Positions 15,598 through 23,814 of a stretch of 64,000 bases of DNA are shown one piece after another. How positions within the stretch are numbered: position 1 is the first letter of the stretch; every line of letters starts with the position of its first letter. A model generated the notes under the pieces. It searched no databases and had not been told where the DNA came from. It worked only from the letters and a program-made list of their open reading frames with translations. The DNA comes from RYN-230 sp036497945 (GTDB lineage: Bacteria > Actinomycetota > Actinomycetes > Streptosporangiales > Streptosporangiaceae): assembly GCA_036497945.1 (NCBI GenBank), contig DASXIN010000150.1, forward strand, positions 1-64,000, given 5' to 3'. The position numbers were made by a program, and so were the translations under genes.

Positions 15598-16974
15598 TCA
15601 GGCCGGATCGAGCCACATGTCCCGGGCGGGCAGCAGCCGGTCCGCCTCCTGGGGCCCCCAGGTCGCCTTGGCGTAGGGGTGCACCGGCGTGACGTCCCCG
15701 AGGACCGGGTCCACCACCCGCCAGGCCGCCTCGACCGAGTCCTGCCGGGCGAACAGCCAACTGTTCCCGTCCAGCGCGGCGCCGATCAGCCGGTCGTAGG
15801 GCAGCTGGTCCGAGCCCGGCCGCTCGGCGAACACCAGCTCCTCGCTCTGCGGCTCCCAGCCCGCGCCCGGCTTCTTGCCGGACAGGCTGACCCCGACCAA
15901 GGTCTCCGGGTGGACCTGGAACCGCAGTGTGTTGTTGTCCGGCAGCGGGTTCAGGCCGAAGATGTCGTACGGCGCGCGCTTGAACCGCACGGTGACCTCG
16001 GTTGCGGTGACCGGCAGGCACTTGCCCGCCCGGATCAGCACCGGCACGCCCGACCAGCGCCACGACTCGACGGCCAGCCGGACGGCCACGAACGTCTCCA
16101 CCGTGGACCGCGGTTCCACCCCGTCCACGTCGTGATAGCCGGCGTACTGGCCACGGACCACGTCCTCCGGCTGCAGCGGCTTGATCGCGGAGACCAGCCG
16201 GGCCTTGGCGTCCCGCCAGGATTGCAGCCCGTTGCCGTCCGGCGGGTCGGCCATCACCGTGGCCATCACCTGGAGCAGGTGGTTCTGCAGCACGTCCCGG
16301 ATCGCGCCGGTCCGGTCGTAGAACCGGCCCCGGTCCGAGACGTCGAACGCCTCGGCCATGGTGATCTGGATGCTCTCCACGTGGTCCCGGTTGAGCAGCG
16401 GCTCGATGACCGAGTTGGCGAACCGGACGAACAGCAGGTTCTCCACCGGGTCCAGGCCCAGCCAGTGGTCCACCCGGAAGATCGCGTTCTCCGGGAAGTA
16501 CTGGTGCATCAGCTCGTCCAGCTTGATCGCGCTGTCCAGGTCGGTGCCGAACGGCTTCTCCACCATGATCCGGTTGCCCTTGGCCCGGCCCGCGGTCGCG
16601 ATGCCCTGGGCGATCCGGCCGAACAGCGCCGGCGGCACCTCGAGGTAGAACAGGATCTGCTGGCCGGTGCCGGCCGCGTCCGACATGGCGTGGTAGGTGG
16701 CGTCGTCGTCGAGGTCACCGTTCACGTACCGGAGCAGGCCCAGCATCTTCCGCGCCGGGGCGCTGTCCGGGTCCATGTGGTTCAGCTTGAGCGACGCGAC
16801 CGCGTAGTCGCGGAACTGGTCCAGGTCCCAGCCGTCGTTCTTGGCCACGCCGATCACCGGCGCGTCGAGTGCCCCACGGTGCACCAGCCCGACCAGCGCC
16901 GGGAAGGTCTCCAGCTTGGCCAGGTCCCCGGTGGCGCCGAAGATGACCAGCGCGTCAACCTGCTCTGCTGCCAT
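15598..16974 (-). CDS. zwf: glucose-6-phosphate dehydrogenase-like protein, divergent clade
   Basis: A 458-residue member of the G6PD family. The NADP fold begins ALVIFGATGDLAKLETFPAL. The MVEKPFGTDLDSA segment and the substrate region FRVDHWLGLDPVENLL are in their usual order. In the classical active-site motif RIDHYLGKE, the Lys that contacts the phosphate is replaced by Leu here, while Asp and His are kept. The N-terminal signature also departs from the usual GDLAxRKLxPAL. Activity on glucose 6-phosphate is therefore likely but not certain. The ATG has a perfect AAGGAG site. It lies in the stress-like block rather than beside pgl/tal, so it may be a second, special-purpose copy. Confidence 0.8.
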   Translation of the reverse strand: MAAEQVDALVIFGATGDLAKLETFPALVGLVHRGALDAPVIGVAKNDGWDLDQFRDYAVASLKLNHMDPDSAPARKMLGLLRYVNGDLDDDATYHAMSDAAGTGQQILFYLEVPPALFGRIAQGIATAGRAKGNRIMVEKPFGTDLDSAIKLDELMHQYFPENAIFRVDHWLGLDPVENLLFVRFANSVIEPLLNRDHVESIQITMAEAFDVSDRGRFYDRTGAIRDVLQNHLLQVMATVMADPPDGNGLQSWRDAKARLVSAIKPLQPEDVVRGQYAGYHDVDGVEPRSTVETFVAVRLAVESWRWSGVPVLIRAGKCLPVTATEVTVRFKRAPYDIFGLNPLPDNNTLRFQVHPETLVGVSLSGKKPGAGWEPQSEELVFAERPGSDQLPYDRLIGAALDGNSWLFARQDSVEAAWRVVDPVLGDVTPVHPYAKATWGPQEADRLLPARDMWLDPA

Positions 16975-17093
16975 CTGAGCTCCTTAGATGCACTGTGCTA
17001 GCTGCACCAGGAACCATTTCGTAATGGGCTGAGCCCGATTACCTTGCCATTCCAGTGATTAGTGGCAGCAGCGACAGGCTTGGTCAGTCGGCG

Positions 17094-17369
17094 TCAGGAC
17101 TGGGCCGCGTGCTCCCTGGTGCCGTTGCGCCAGGCGGTCGTGCCGGCCGCGACGCCGGCCTTGGCCCGGTTCCAGTGGTGCCGGGCCATCTCGGTGGGCG
17201 GCACCTCCTGCCGGTTCGCCCAGTCGCGGGTGGCTGCGGCCAGTGCGGTGCTGGCCACAGCCACGCCGGCCAGCCCGATCAGCCCGCCCAGCCCCATCAG
17301 CACGCCGCCGACAAGCAGCGGCCTGGTGTTCATCCGGAACGCCGTGTCCTGGCTGCTGGAGTTCGTCAT
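17094..17369 (-). CDS. small membrane protein, hypothetical
   Basis: About 91 residues from ATG 17369. One Gly-rich hydrophobic stretch (PLLVGGVLMGLGGLIGLAGV, about 15-34) continues into Ala-rich sequence, followed by an amphipathic, charged C-terminal half with WANRQEVPP and HHWNRAKAG. Similar short proteins are scattered in actinomycete stress islands; no function is known. Other possible starts are 17408 and 17333, and none has a clear ribosome-binding site. A dyad copy ends 35 bases before 17369. Confidence 0.55.
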   Translation of the reverse strand: MTNSSSQDTAFRMNTRPLLVGGVLMGLGGLIGLAGVAVASTALAAATRDWANRQEVPPTEMARHHWNRAKAGVAAGTTAWRNGTREHAAQS

Positions 17370-17404
17370 GATCCGGACACTGCCGGGGCCCGGGCCGCCG
17401 GGCA

Positions 17405-17421
17405 TCATCCTCCAGGGGTGA
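17405..17421. promoter_or_regulatory. dyad copy 6, TCATCC-TCCAG-GGGTGA
   Basis: One mismatch to consensus, 35 bases upstream of the preferred start (17369) of the minus-strand small membrane protein. This is identical spacing to copy 3. Confidence 0.5.
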
Positions 17422-17633
17422 TTGGTAGTGCGGGGGCTGCTCACCCGGGCTAGGCGCGGTAAATCCGGCGTTGACGGCAATGGCCAACGCGATCCGGGTC
17501 GGCGAGCATCTGACCGGCCGGCTGAGCTGACGCGGGCGGCCGTCGCCGGGCACCGGCGTTAGTCCAATAATGGCCGGGCAATAGTCCGCGGCGGGTGAGG
17601 CGGGGCCTGGTCCCGGGGGCAATTGTGGCGGGC

Positions 17634-18143
17634 ATGAGGGCTGGCCTGATGGGTGTGGTGCTACTCGGTGCGGCGATTCTGGCCGCGGGCTGCTCGTCGG
17701 GCGGCGGCTCCGCCGCGAGCAGCGCGTCACCCAGCTCGGCGTCACCCAGCCCGCCGGCCAGTTCCGCCGCCGCGTCGCCTACCGCGACGCCCGTGGTCTG
17801 CCAGAACGTGGCCGACCTGCGCGCGTCTCTCACCGAGCTGACCCACCTCAGCAAGAGCCCAGGCGCGCTGGACAAGCTGAAGAAGGACGTGACCGCGGTC
17901 AAGGACAACCTGGTCGCGGTGAAAGACACGGCTGGGGCCGCGTGGCAGTCCCAGATCAGCAGTCTCCAGACGGCGCTGAGCAAGCTGCAGAAGACGCTGG
18001 GCAGCCTGGGCAGCCAGCCCAACGCGGCCGCGGCCGCCAAGGCGGTGTCCACCGATCTGGCTGGCGTGACCATGGCGGGCAGCAATTTGCTGGCCGCCAC
18101 GAGCACCCGCTGTCCTGCTCCCTCGGCCAGTCCGTCGGCGTAA
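17634..18143 (+). CDS. secreted lipoprotein, hypothetical
   Basis: A 169-residue protein with a classical lipoprotein signal: MRAGLMGVVLLGAAILAAGC, the LAAGC lipobox cysteine being the lipidation site. A Ser/Ala/Pro-rich linker follows, then a compact helical domain (about 55-150) with heptad-like Leu/Val/Lys spacing (LSKLQKTLGSLGSQ) and two cysteines that could form a disulfide. No family is recognised. The frame opens at 17595, but the signal peptide fits only a start at ATG 17634. The GH15 fragment begins 20 bases after its stop. Confidence 0.7.
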   Translation: MRAGLMGVVLLGAAILAAGCSSGGGSAASSASPSSASPSPPASSAAASPTATPVVCQNVADLRASLTELTHLSKSPGALDKLKKDVTAVKDNLVAVKDTAGAAWQSQISSLQTALSKLQKTLGSLGSQPNAAAAAKAVSTDLAGVTMAGSNLLAATSTRCPAPSASPSA

Positions 18144-18162
18144 CCGTAAAAGGAGCACCGCC

Positions 18163-18363
18163 ATGGCGCGCTATCCCAACATCAGTGACCACGGGCTGAT
18201 CGGGGACCTGCAGACCGCGGCGCTGGTCACCACCGACGGGAGCGTGGACTGGTTCTGCTGCCCGCGGTTCGACTCGCCCAGCGTGTTCGGCGCCCTGCTG
18301 GACGCGGACGTGGGGCCGCTGCTGGACCGGTCCCGCCGGCTGCCCGGTGGCCGGCGGCTCTAA
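18163..18363 (+). pseudogene. N-terminal fragment of a second GH15 gene
   Basis: From a good start (AAAAGGAG, then ATG 18163) it reads ARYPNISDHGLIGDLQTAAL, then SVDWFCCPRFDSPSVFGALL, which is the opening of GH15 enzymes. After about 50 residues the match stops and a stop codon comes at residue 67. Some 530 residues, including the catalytic domain, are missing. It is closely similar to, but not copied from, the start of the intact GH15 at 10151. A 66-residue product could be made but would have no enzymatic activity. Confidence 0.75.
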
Positions 18364-18425
18364 CCCGGGGCCGCTGGGCGCTCACCCGGTTTGCTGGCTG
18401 GCCGGGCCGCCGGGCGGCCCGATTC

Positions 18426-18442
18426 TCACCCCTGGCGGGTGA
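18426..18442. promoter_or_regulatory. dyad copy 7, TCACCC-CTGGC-GGGTGA
   Basis: A perfect dyad, extendable to 7+7 (CTCACCC/GGGTGAG, 18425-18443), in the 253-base spacer before the LAL regulator. Confidence 0.65.
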
Positions 18443-18551
18443 GGGATGGCGGCCTGGCGCGGCCAATCATGGGTGAACGGGAGGCCGTACCCGCTGCGGT
18501 TGATATCAGCCGGCCCCGGGTATGACCCGCAAAGGCATCTGACCTGCACAT

Positions 18552-18568
18552 TCACCCCAACGGGGTGA
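18552..18568. promoter_or_regulatory. dyad copy 8, TCACCC-CAACG-GGGTGA
   Basis: A perfect dyad, 48 bases before ATG 18617 of the LAL regulator and 126 bp from copy 7 (start to start). The pair suggests autoregulation or tight control of the regulator gene. Confidence 0.65.
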
Positions 18569-18616
18569 GGATGGCTGGCTGTGGCCAGCAGGTCGGGGCT
18601 CTCGGGGGGATATCGC

Positions 18617-21373
18617 ATGACGAGCACGATCGATGGTGCGGCCGAGCCTGCCCAGGTCCTGCCGGACGGCGCCGCGCTGGCCGAGGAACTGCTGGCGGAC
18701 AGCGGGCCACCCGGGGAGGGTGGCCCGCCGCCGCGGTTTCTCGAAGACAAGCTGCAGATCCCGCAGCCACACTTCCCGGTGCTGCGCCGCCGCCGGATCA
18801 CTGGCCTGCTCGACCAGGCCGCGCGCAACCGGGTCACGCTGATTAGCGGGCCAGCGGGCGCGGGCAAGACGGTGGCCTGCGCCACCTGGGCCAGCGCGAC
18901 CGCGCAGAGCCGCCGGGTGGCCTGGCTGACCGTGGACGCTGAGGACCAGCAGTCCTGGTTCTGGGCTTACCTGTGCGCGGCGCTGGCCCGGCTCCGCGCC
19001 ATCCCGGCCGACGTGCTGCGGTCCCTGGAAGACACCAGCCCGGACCGGTTCCCGCTCCGCCTGGTCGAGTCGGCCCAGCTGTTCACCGAGCCGGCGGTGC
19101 TCATCCTGGACGACGTGCACGAGCTGGCCGACCCGGCCGTGCTGAGCGGGCTCGACCTGATCATCCGGCACGCCCCGGGCACGCTGCGGCTGGTGCTGTC
19201 CGCCCGGCAGTCACCAGCCCTGCAGCTGGCCCGGCTGCGGGTGTCCGGCGAGCTGGCCGACATCGGCGGCCCGGATCTGGCCTGCACCGTGGACGAGGCC
19301 GACGCGTACTTCGCCATGCTGGGCATCGACGTGGACCAGGGCGCCCGGGATGAGCTGCTCCGCCGCACCCAGGGCTGGATGGCCGGGCTGCGGCTGGCCG
19401 CGATGCGCGCGCACAGTGACCCGGAGCCCGGCGCGAAGATCACCGACCTGGTCGGCGACGAGCCCATCGTGACCGATTACCTATGGGACGAGGTGCTCGG
19501 CAAGCAGCCGCCGCAGACCCGGATGTTCCTGCTCCGCACCAGCATCACCGGCCAGGTGTCCGGTGACCTGGCCGACGCGCTGACCGGGCAGGGCGGCAGC
19601 GCCCGCACCCTGGAGCGGCTGAGCCGGGAGAACAGCTTCGTCGAGGTGGTGGACCGGGAACACGGCGGGTACGCCTACCATCCGCTGCTCCGCGAGGTGC
19701 TGGCCGCGGAGCTGCACCGGGAGATACCGCACGAGATCCCGGTGCTGCTGCGCCGGGCGGCCCGCTGGTACGCGGCGCACGACCAGCCGTTCCCCTCGGT
19801 GCGCTGCGCCGCCCAGGCCGAGGACTGGGACTACGCGGCGCAGATCCTGGCCGAGGCGGGCGCCGGGGTGGCCACCCCGGGGTCCACCGCGGAGCTGGAG
19901 AGCGTGCTGGCGTTGTTCCCGCCGGACCGCTCGGCCGACGACCCCGCGGTCGCCGCGGCCTGGGCCGCCGCCCGGCTGTGGGACGGCGACCACGAAGGCG
20001 CGGCCGCGTACCTGGAAAACGGCGACCACGCCCTGGACCGGGCCGCGTCGGCCATCCGCCGGGTCATGGAGCCGACGCTGGCCGCGCTGCGGGTGATGCT
20101 GGCCGGCTGCCGGTCCGACCCCGATCCCAGCCTGCTGGCCGAGGCCCGGTCGCTGGCCGAGCGGTGCGCGGCCGCGGCCAGCGCCCAGCCCGAGCACCGG
20201 GCGGTGGGCCTGCTCTGGTTCGCCGTCGGCGTGGCCCGGCTGCGCCGCTGGGAGATCCAGGCGGCCCGGCACGCGCTGCGGCACGCGGACCGCCAGCTGG
20301 CCGCCGGGAACCTGGCCGGGCTGCAGGCCCGGGCCCGGGCCTGGCGGGCGCTGGCCGAGGCCTGGTTCGGCGACCTGAGCGCGGCGCAGCGCTCGGCCAG
20401 CGACGTGCCCGCCACCCGCGGCCTGGAACCGGCCACCGCCGGGGCGGCCGCGGAACTGGCCGCGGTGGCCCGGGCGCAGGTCAGCCTGCGCCGGGATGAC
20501 CTGTCCACCGCGCAGCGGCTGATCGAGGGAATCAGCCAGGGCGGGGCCGGGCAGTTCCCTGGCGAGCCGCCGGTCAGCGCGATGACCGCGCTGATCCGGG
20601 CCCGGGTGCTGCTGGCCGACGGCGACGCCACCGCGGCGGTCGCCGTGCTGTCCCGGCTCCGCGAGACCTACGGCCCCGGCCACCTGGCCCTGTCCGACGT
20701 GGTCACGGTGGCCGAGGGTGACGCCGCGCTGCGCGTCGGCAACACCGGCCGGGCCCGCGCGGTGCTGCTGCTGGTGGAGGACGGTGAGCACTTCGACCGG
20801 GCGGGCGGGCGGCTGCTCCGCGCCGGGCTGCTCATCGCCGACGGCGAGTTCAAGGCCGCTCAGGAGGCGGTGCAGCCGTGCCTGGACGACGCCGCGGCCG
20901 GGGTCACCCGGCACGAGCGGATCGGCGGGCTGCTCATTTCCGCGGTGGCGCTGCGCCGCCTCGGCGCCTCCGACGAGGCCGCCGCGCTGCTCGAGCAGGC
21001 GCTCGCGCTGGCCGAGCCGGACGGCGCCTACCGGGCCTTCCTGGACGGCGGGGCCGCGGTCCGCTCGGCGATGACCGTGCTGATCCCGCCGACCAGCCGG
21101 CACGCCGGTTTCGCCGGGCGCATCCTGGAGCGCTTCGACGCCCAGGTGCCGCAGGGCACCGCGCCCGCGGCCCGGGCCAGCGTGCCGCTGACCGACAGCG
21201 AGCGGGCGGTGCTCCGCTTCCTGCCCTCGCACATGACCAACGAGGAGATCTCGCAGGCCCTGTTCCTGTCCATCAACACGGTCAAGACCCACCTGCGCTC
21301 GGCCTACCGGAAGCTCGGCGTGAGCTCCCGCCGCGAGGCGATCGCCCGCGGCCGCCGCCTCGGCCTGCTCTGA
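18617..21373 (+). CDS. LuxR-family LAL/MalT-like ATPase regulator
   Basis: A 918-residue signal-transduction ATPase. The Walker A motif is GPAGAGKT (78-85) and Walker B is VLILDDVHEL, followed by winged-helix-like and long helical-repeat (TPR-type) regions rich in Ala/Leu. The C-terminus (about 855-918) is a LuxR helix-turn-helix: LTDSERAVLRFLPS, MTNEEISQALFLSINTVKTH, then LRSAYRKLGVSSRREAI. MalT-type proteins bind ATP and an inducer, oligomerise and activate promoters. I chose ATG 18617 over the frame start at 18581 because homologues begin near there. Two perfect dyads lie upstream. It is a strong candidate for the master regulator of the 3.7-18.6 kb block. Confidence 0.88.
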   Translation: MTSTIDGAAEPAQVLPDGAALAEELLADSGPPGEGGPPPRFLEDKLQIPQPHFPVLRRRRITGLLDQAARNRVTLISGPAGAGKTVACATWASATAQSRRVAWLTVDAEDQQSWFWAYLCAALARLRAIPADVLRSLEDTSPDRFPLRLVESAQLFTEPAVLILDDVHELADPAVLSGLDLIIRHAPGTLRLVLSARQSPALQLARLRVSGELADIGGPDLACTVDEADAYFAMLGIDVDQGARDELLRRTQGWMAGLRLAAMRAHSDPEPGAKITDLVGDEPIVTDYLWDEVLGKQPPQTRMFLLRTSITGQVSGDLADALTGQGGSARTLERLSRENSFVEVVDREHGGYAYHPLLREVLAAELHREIPHEIPVLLRRAARWYAAHDQPFPSVRCAAQAEDWDYAAQILAEAGAGVATPGSTAELESVLALFPPDRSADDPAVAAAWAAARLWDGDHEGAAAYLENGDHALDRAASAIRRVMEPTLAALRVMLAGCRSDPDPSLLAEARSLAERCAAAASAQPEHRAVGLLWFAVGVARLRRWEIQAARHALRHADRQLAAGNLAGLQARARAWRALAEAWFGDLSAAQRSASDVPATRGLEPATAGAAAELAAVARAQVSLRRDDLSTAQRLIEGISQGGAGQFPGEPPVSAMTALIRARVLLADGDATAAVAVLSRLRETYGPGHLALSDVVTVAEGDAALRVGNTGRARAVLLLVEDGEHFDRAGGRLLRAGLLIADGEFKAAQEAVQPCLDDAAAGVTRHERIGGLLISAVALRRLGASDEAAALLEQALALAEPDGAYRAFLDGGAAVRSAMTVLIPPTSRHAGFAGRILERFDAQVPQGTAPAARASVPLTDSERAVLRFLPSHMTNEEISQALFLSINTVKTHLRSAYRKLGVSSRREAIARGRRLGLL

Positions 21374-21567
21374 GCGGCATCGGCTGAGCCACCTCGTCTC
21401 TGGGCGGCATCGTCCGGCGGCTGGCCCGGGGACCACTAGACTGGGCGGCCGTAGCCGTCAAGGGCTGCGCTGGGGTCGCGGGAGCCGCGGGCGGGCGCGG
21501 CGGGCGGGCGGACCCGGAAACCAGGGCCCGGAAACTCAGAGCGCAGGTATCAGGGAGTGACGGCGAC

Positions 21568-23061
21568 GTGAAGACCGACGTCGAGGAGCTGAGCCCCACC
21601 CGGGTGAAGCTGACCATCGAGGTTCCGTTCGAGGAGCTGAAGTCGAGCCTCGACAAGGCGTACCGCGAGGTCGCCAAGCAGGTTCGGGTGCCCGGCTTCC
21701 GGCCGGGCCGGGTGCCGCCGCGCATCATCGACCAGCGGTTCGGCCGCGGCGTGGTGCTCGAGCAGGCGGTGAACGAAGCGGTCCCGCAGCTGTATGGGCA
21801 GGCCCTGCAGGAGAACGAGGTGTTCGCGCTCGGCCAGCCCGAGCTGGAGATCACCAAGCTGGACGACGGCAAGGAACTGGCCTTCACCGCCGAGGTGGAC
21901 GTCCGGCCCAAGTTCGACCTGCCCGACCTGACCGGCCTGCCGGTCACCGTGGACAGTGCCGTGGTCACCCCGGACGAGGTCGAGGAGTACATCGGCGGGC
22001 TGCGCGAGCGGTTCGCGTCGCTGAAGACCGCGGACCGGGCGGTGGCCGACGGCGACTACACCTCGATCGACCTGTCCGCCTCGGTGGACGGCGAGCCGGT
22101 GGAGGACGCGCAGGCCAGCGGGCTGTCCTACGAGGTGGGCAGCGGGACGCTGCTGGACGGCCTGGACGAGGCCCTGATCGGCATGGCGGCGGGGGAGTCC
22201 ACGACGTTCAGCACGGAGCTGGCCGGCGGCGAGCACGGCGGCGAGCAGGCCGAAGTCACGGTCACCGTGCACAGCGTCAAGATCAAGGAGCTGCCCGAGC
22301 TGGACGACGAGTTCGCCCAGTCGGCCAGCGAGTTCGACACGCTGGGTGAGCTGCGTGCCGGGACCCGCTCCCAGCTGGAGTCGGTGAAGCGGATGCAGCA
22401 GGCCCGGCAGGCCCGGGACCGGGCGCTGGACGCGGTGCTGGCCAAGATCGACATTCCGCTGCCGGACCGCCTGGTGCAGAGCGAGATCGAGGCCCGGCGG
22501 CAGAACCTCGATGAGCAGCTGGAGCGGGCCGGCGCCACTCGGGAGGCCTACCTGGAGTCCGCCGGGCAGACCGAGCAGCAGCTGGAAGCGGACATGGTCG
22601 AGGGCGCGCGGCGGTCGGTCAAGGCCGGGTTCGTGCTGGACCAGCTGGCTCAGAACGAGGAGCTCAACGTCGAGCAGGACGAGCTCAACGCGTACGTGAT
22701 CGAGCAGGCCTACCGGATGGGCGTGCAGCCCGACCGGCTGGCCCAGGAAATCACCGAGCACGGGCAGATCGGTTCGGTGGTGGCCGACGTGGTGCGCGGC
22801 AAGGCGCTCAACCTCATCACCGAGCGGGTGACGGTGACCGACGACGCCGGGAAGCCGGTGGACGTCAGCGCCGCGCTGCGGCCGGACACGGCCGAGGACG
22901 CCGAGGACGAGGAGGAGGCCGGCCAGGCCGATGCCGCCGCCGCGGCAGCGGACGCGGGGGACGCCGCGGACGAGGTGGCCGACGCAGACCAGGTCGGCGC
23001 AGACCAGGACGAAGCAGATCAGGACGAAGCAGACCAGGACGAGACGGCCGCCAAGCAGTAA
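21568..23061 (+). CDS. tig: trigger factor (ribosome-associated chaperone / PPIase)
   Basis: A 497-residue trigger factor. The N-terminal ribosome-binding domain carries VPGFRPGRVPPRIIDQRFG, the family's docking loop. It is followed by the FKBP-like peptidyl-prolyl isomerase domain (about 155-245: VADGDYTSIDLSA, MAAGESTTFS) and the helical C-terminal chaperone arms. The last 65 residues are an acidic extension ending in repeated ADQDE units; such tails are common in actinobacterial Tig. The start is GTG 21568. A TAGACT -10-like box lies at 21437-21442. It leads the clp cluster in the usual actinobacterial order. Confidence 0.95.
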   Translation: MKTDVEELSPTRVKLTIEVPFEELKSSLDKAYREVAKQVRVPGFRPGRVPPRIIDQRFGRGVVLEQAVNEAVPQLYGQALQENEVFALGQPELEITKLDDGKELAFTAEVDVRPKFDLPDLTGLPVTVDSAVVTPDEVEEYIGGLRERFASLKTADRAVADGDYTSIDLSASVDGEPVEDAQASGLSYEVGSGTLLDGLDEALIGMAAGESTTFSTELAGGEHGGEQAEVTVTVHSVKIKELPELDDEFAQSASEFDTLGELRAGTRSQLESVKRMQQARQARDRALDAVLAKIDIPLPDRLVQSEIEARRQNLDEQLERAGATREAYLESAGQTEQQLEADMVEGARRSVKAGFVLDQLAQNEELNVEQDELNAYVIEQAYRMGVQPDRLAQEITEHGQIGSVVADVVRGKALNLITERVTVTDDAGKPVDVSAALRPDTAEDAEDEEEAGQADAAAAAADAGDAADEVADADQVGADQDEADQDEADQDETAAKQ

Positions 23062-23079
23062 CGGGTGGCGGGCGGCCTG

Positions 23080-23093
23080 CGCCGACAGCGAAC
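23080..23093. promoter_or_regulatory. candidate ClgR box upstream of clpP1
   Basis: CGC-CGACA-GCGAAC, read on the other strand as GTTCGC-TGTCG-GCG, matches the ClgR operator core (GTTCGC-N5-GCG) described upstream of actinobacterial clp operons. It lies 52 bases before the clpP1 start. Confidence 0.6.
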
Positions 23094-23145
23094 AGGCGGC
23101 CGGCCGGGACGTTCCGGCCCCGGGCGGGCGTTATCGTCGCAATCA

Positions 23146-23814
23146 ATGACGCAGGACATGACCGAGGAGAGCAGAGTGGGCACGCCTCCGGCTTTCGAGG
23201 ACCCGACCGGGATCCTGGCGCGGACCGCGGAAGCGGCACCGCCGGTGATTACCGAACAGATATTCCAGCGGCTGCTCCGGCACCGGATCATCTTCCTCGG
23301 CCAGCAGGTCGACGAGGACATCGCCAACCGGATGTGCGCCGAGATGGTGCTACTCGCGTCCGAGGACAGCGAGCGGGACATCCTCATCTACATCAATTCG
23401 CCCGGCGGCTCGGTGTACGCCGGGCTGGCCATCTACGACGTGATGCAGTACGTGCCGAACGACATCCAGACCTACGCGATGGGCATGGCCGCGTCGATGG
23501 GCCAGTTCCTGCTGTCGGCCGGCACTCCGGGCAAGCGCTACGCGCTGCCACACGCCAGCATCCTGATGCACCAGCCCTCCGGCGGCATCGGCGGGACAGC
23601 CTCGGACATCAGGATCCAGGCCGAGCAGATGCTGTACGTCAAGCGCAAGCTGGCCGAGCGCACCGCGTTCCACACCGGGCAGACTGTGGAACAGATCGAG
23701 AAGGATGCCGACCGGGACCGGTGGTTCACCGCGGATGAGGCCCGTGACTACGGCTTCGTGGACCACGTGATCCGCAGCGCCACCGAAGTGGACTCTGACG
23801 GGCCGGTGTCATGA
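23146..23814 (+). CDS. clpP1: ATP-dependent Clp protease proteolytic subunit 1
   Basis: A 222-residue serine peptidase subunit. The catalytic Ser117 is in GMAASMGQ and His142 in PHASILMHQ; the Asp follows near DADRDRWF. The oxyanion loop is SPGGSV. Together with ClpP2 it forms the mixed double-ring protease of actinobacteria, which ClpX or ClpC feeds with unfolded substrates. The frame is open upstream; I chose ATG 23146, though ATG 23158 or GTG 23176 (after GAGGAGA) are possible, since the N-terminus is processed. It overlaps clpP2 by ATGA, so the two are translationally coupled. Confidence 0.95.
   Translation: MTQDMTEESRVGTPPAFEDPTGILARTAEAAPPVITEQIFQRLLRHRIIFLGQQVDEDIANRMCAEMVLLASEDSERDILIYINSPGGSVYAGLAIYDVMQYVPNDIQTYAMGMAASMGQFLLSAGTPGKRYALPHASILMHQPSGGIGGTASDIRIQAEQMLYVKRKLAERTAFHTGQTVEQIEKDADRDRWFTADEARDYGFVDHVIRSATEVDSDGPVS

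Noticed and set aside
3707..18568. Reading the TCACCC-N5-GGGTGA dyads as DevR/DosR boxes or as terminators.
   Set aside because: DosR half-sites are GGGAC/GTCCC in a different arrangement, and the dyads lie upstream of genes at promoter-like distances with no U-run.
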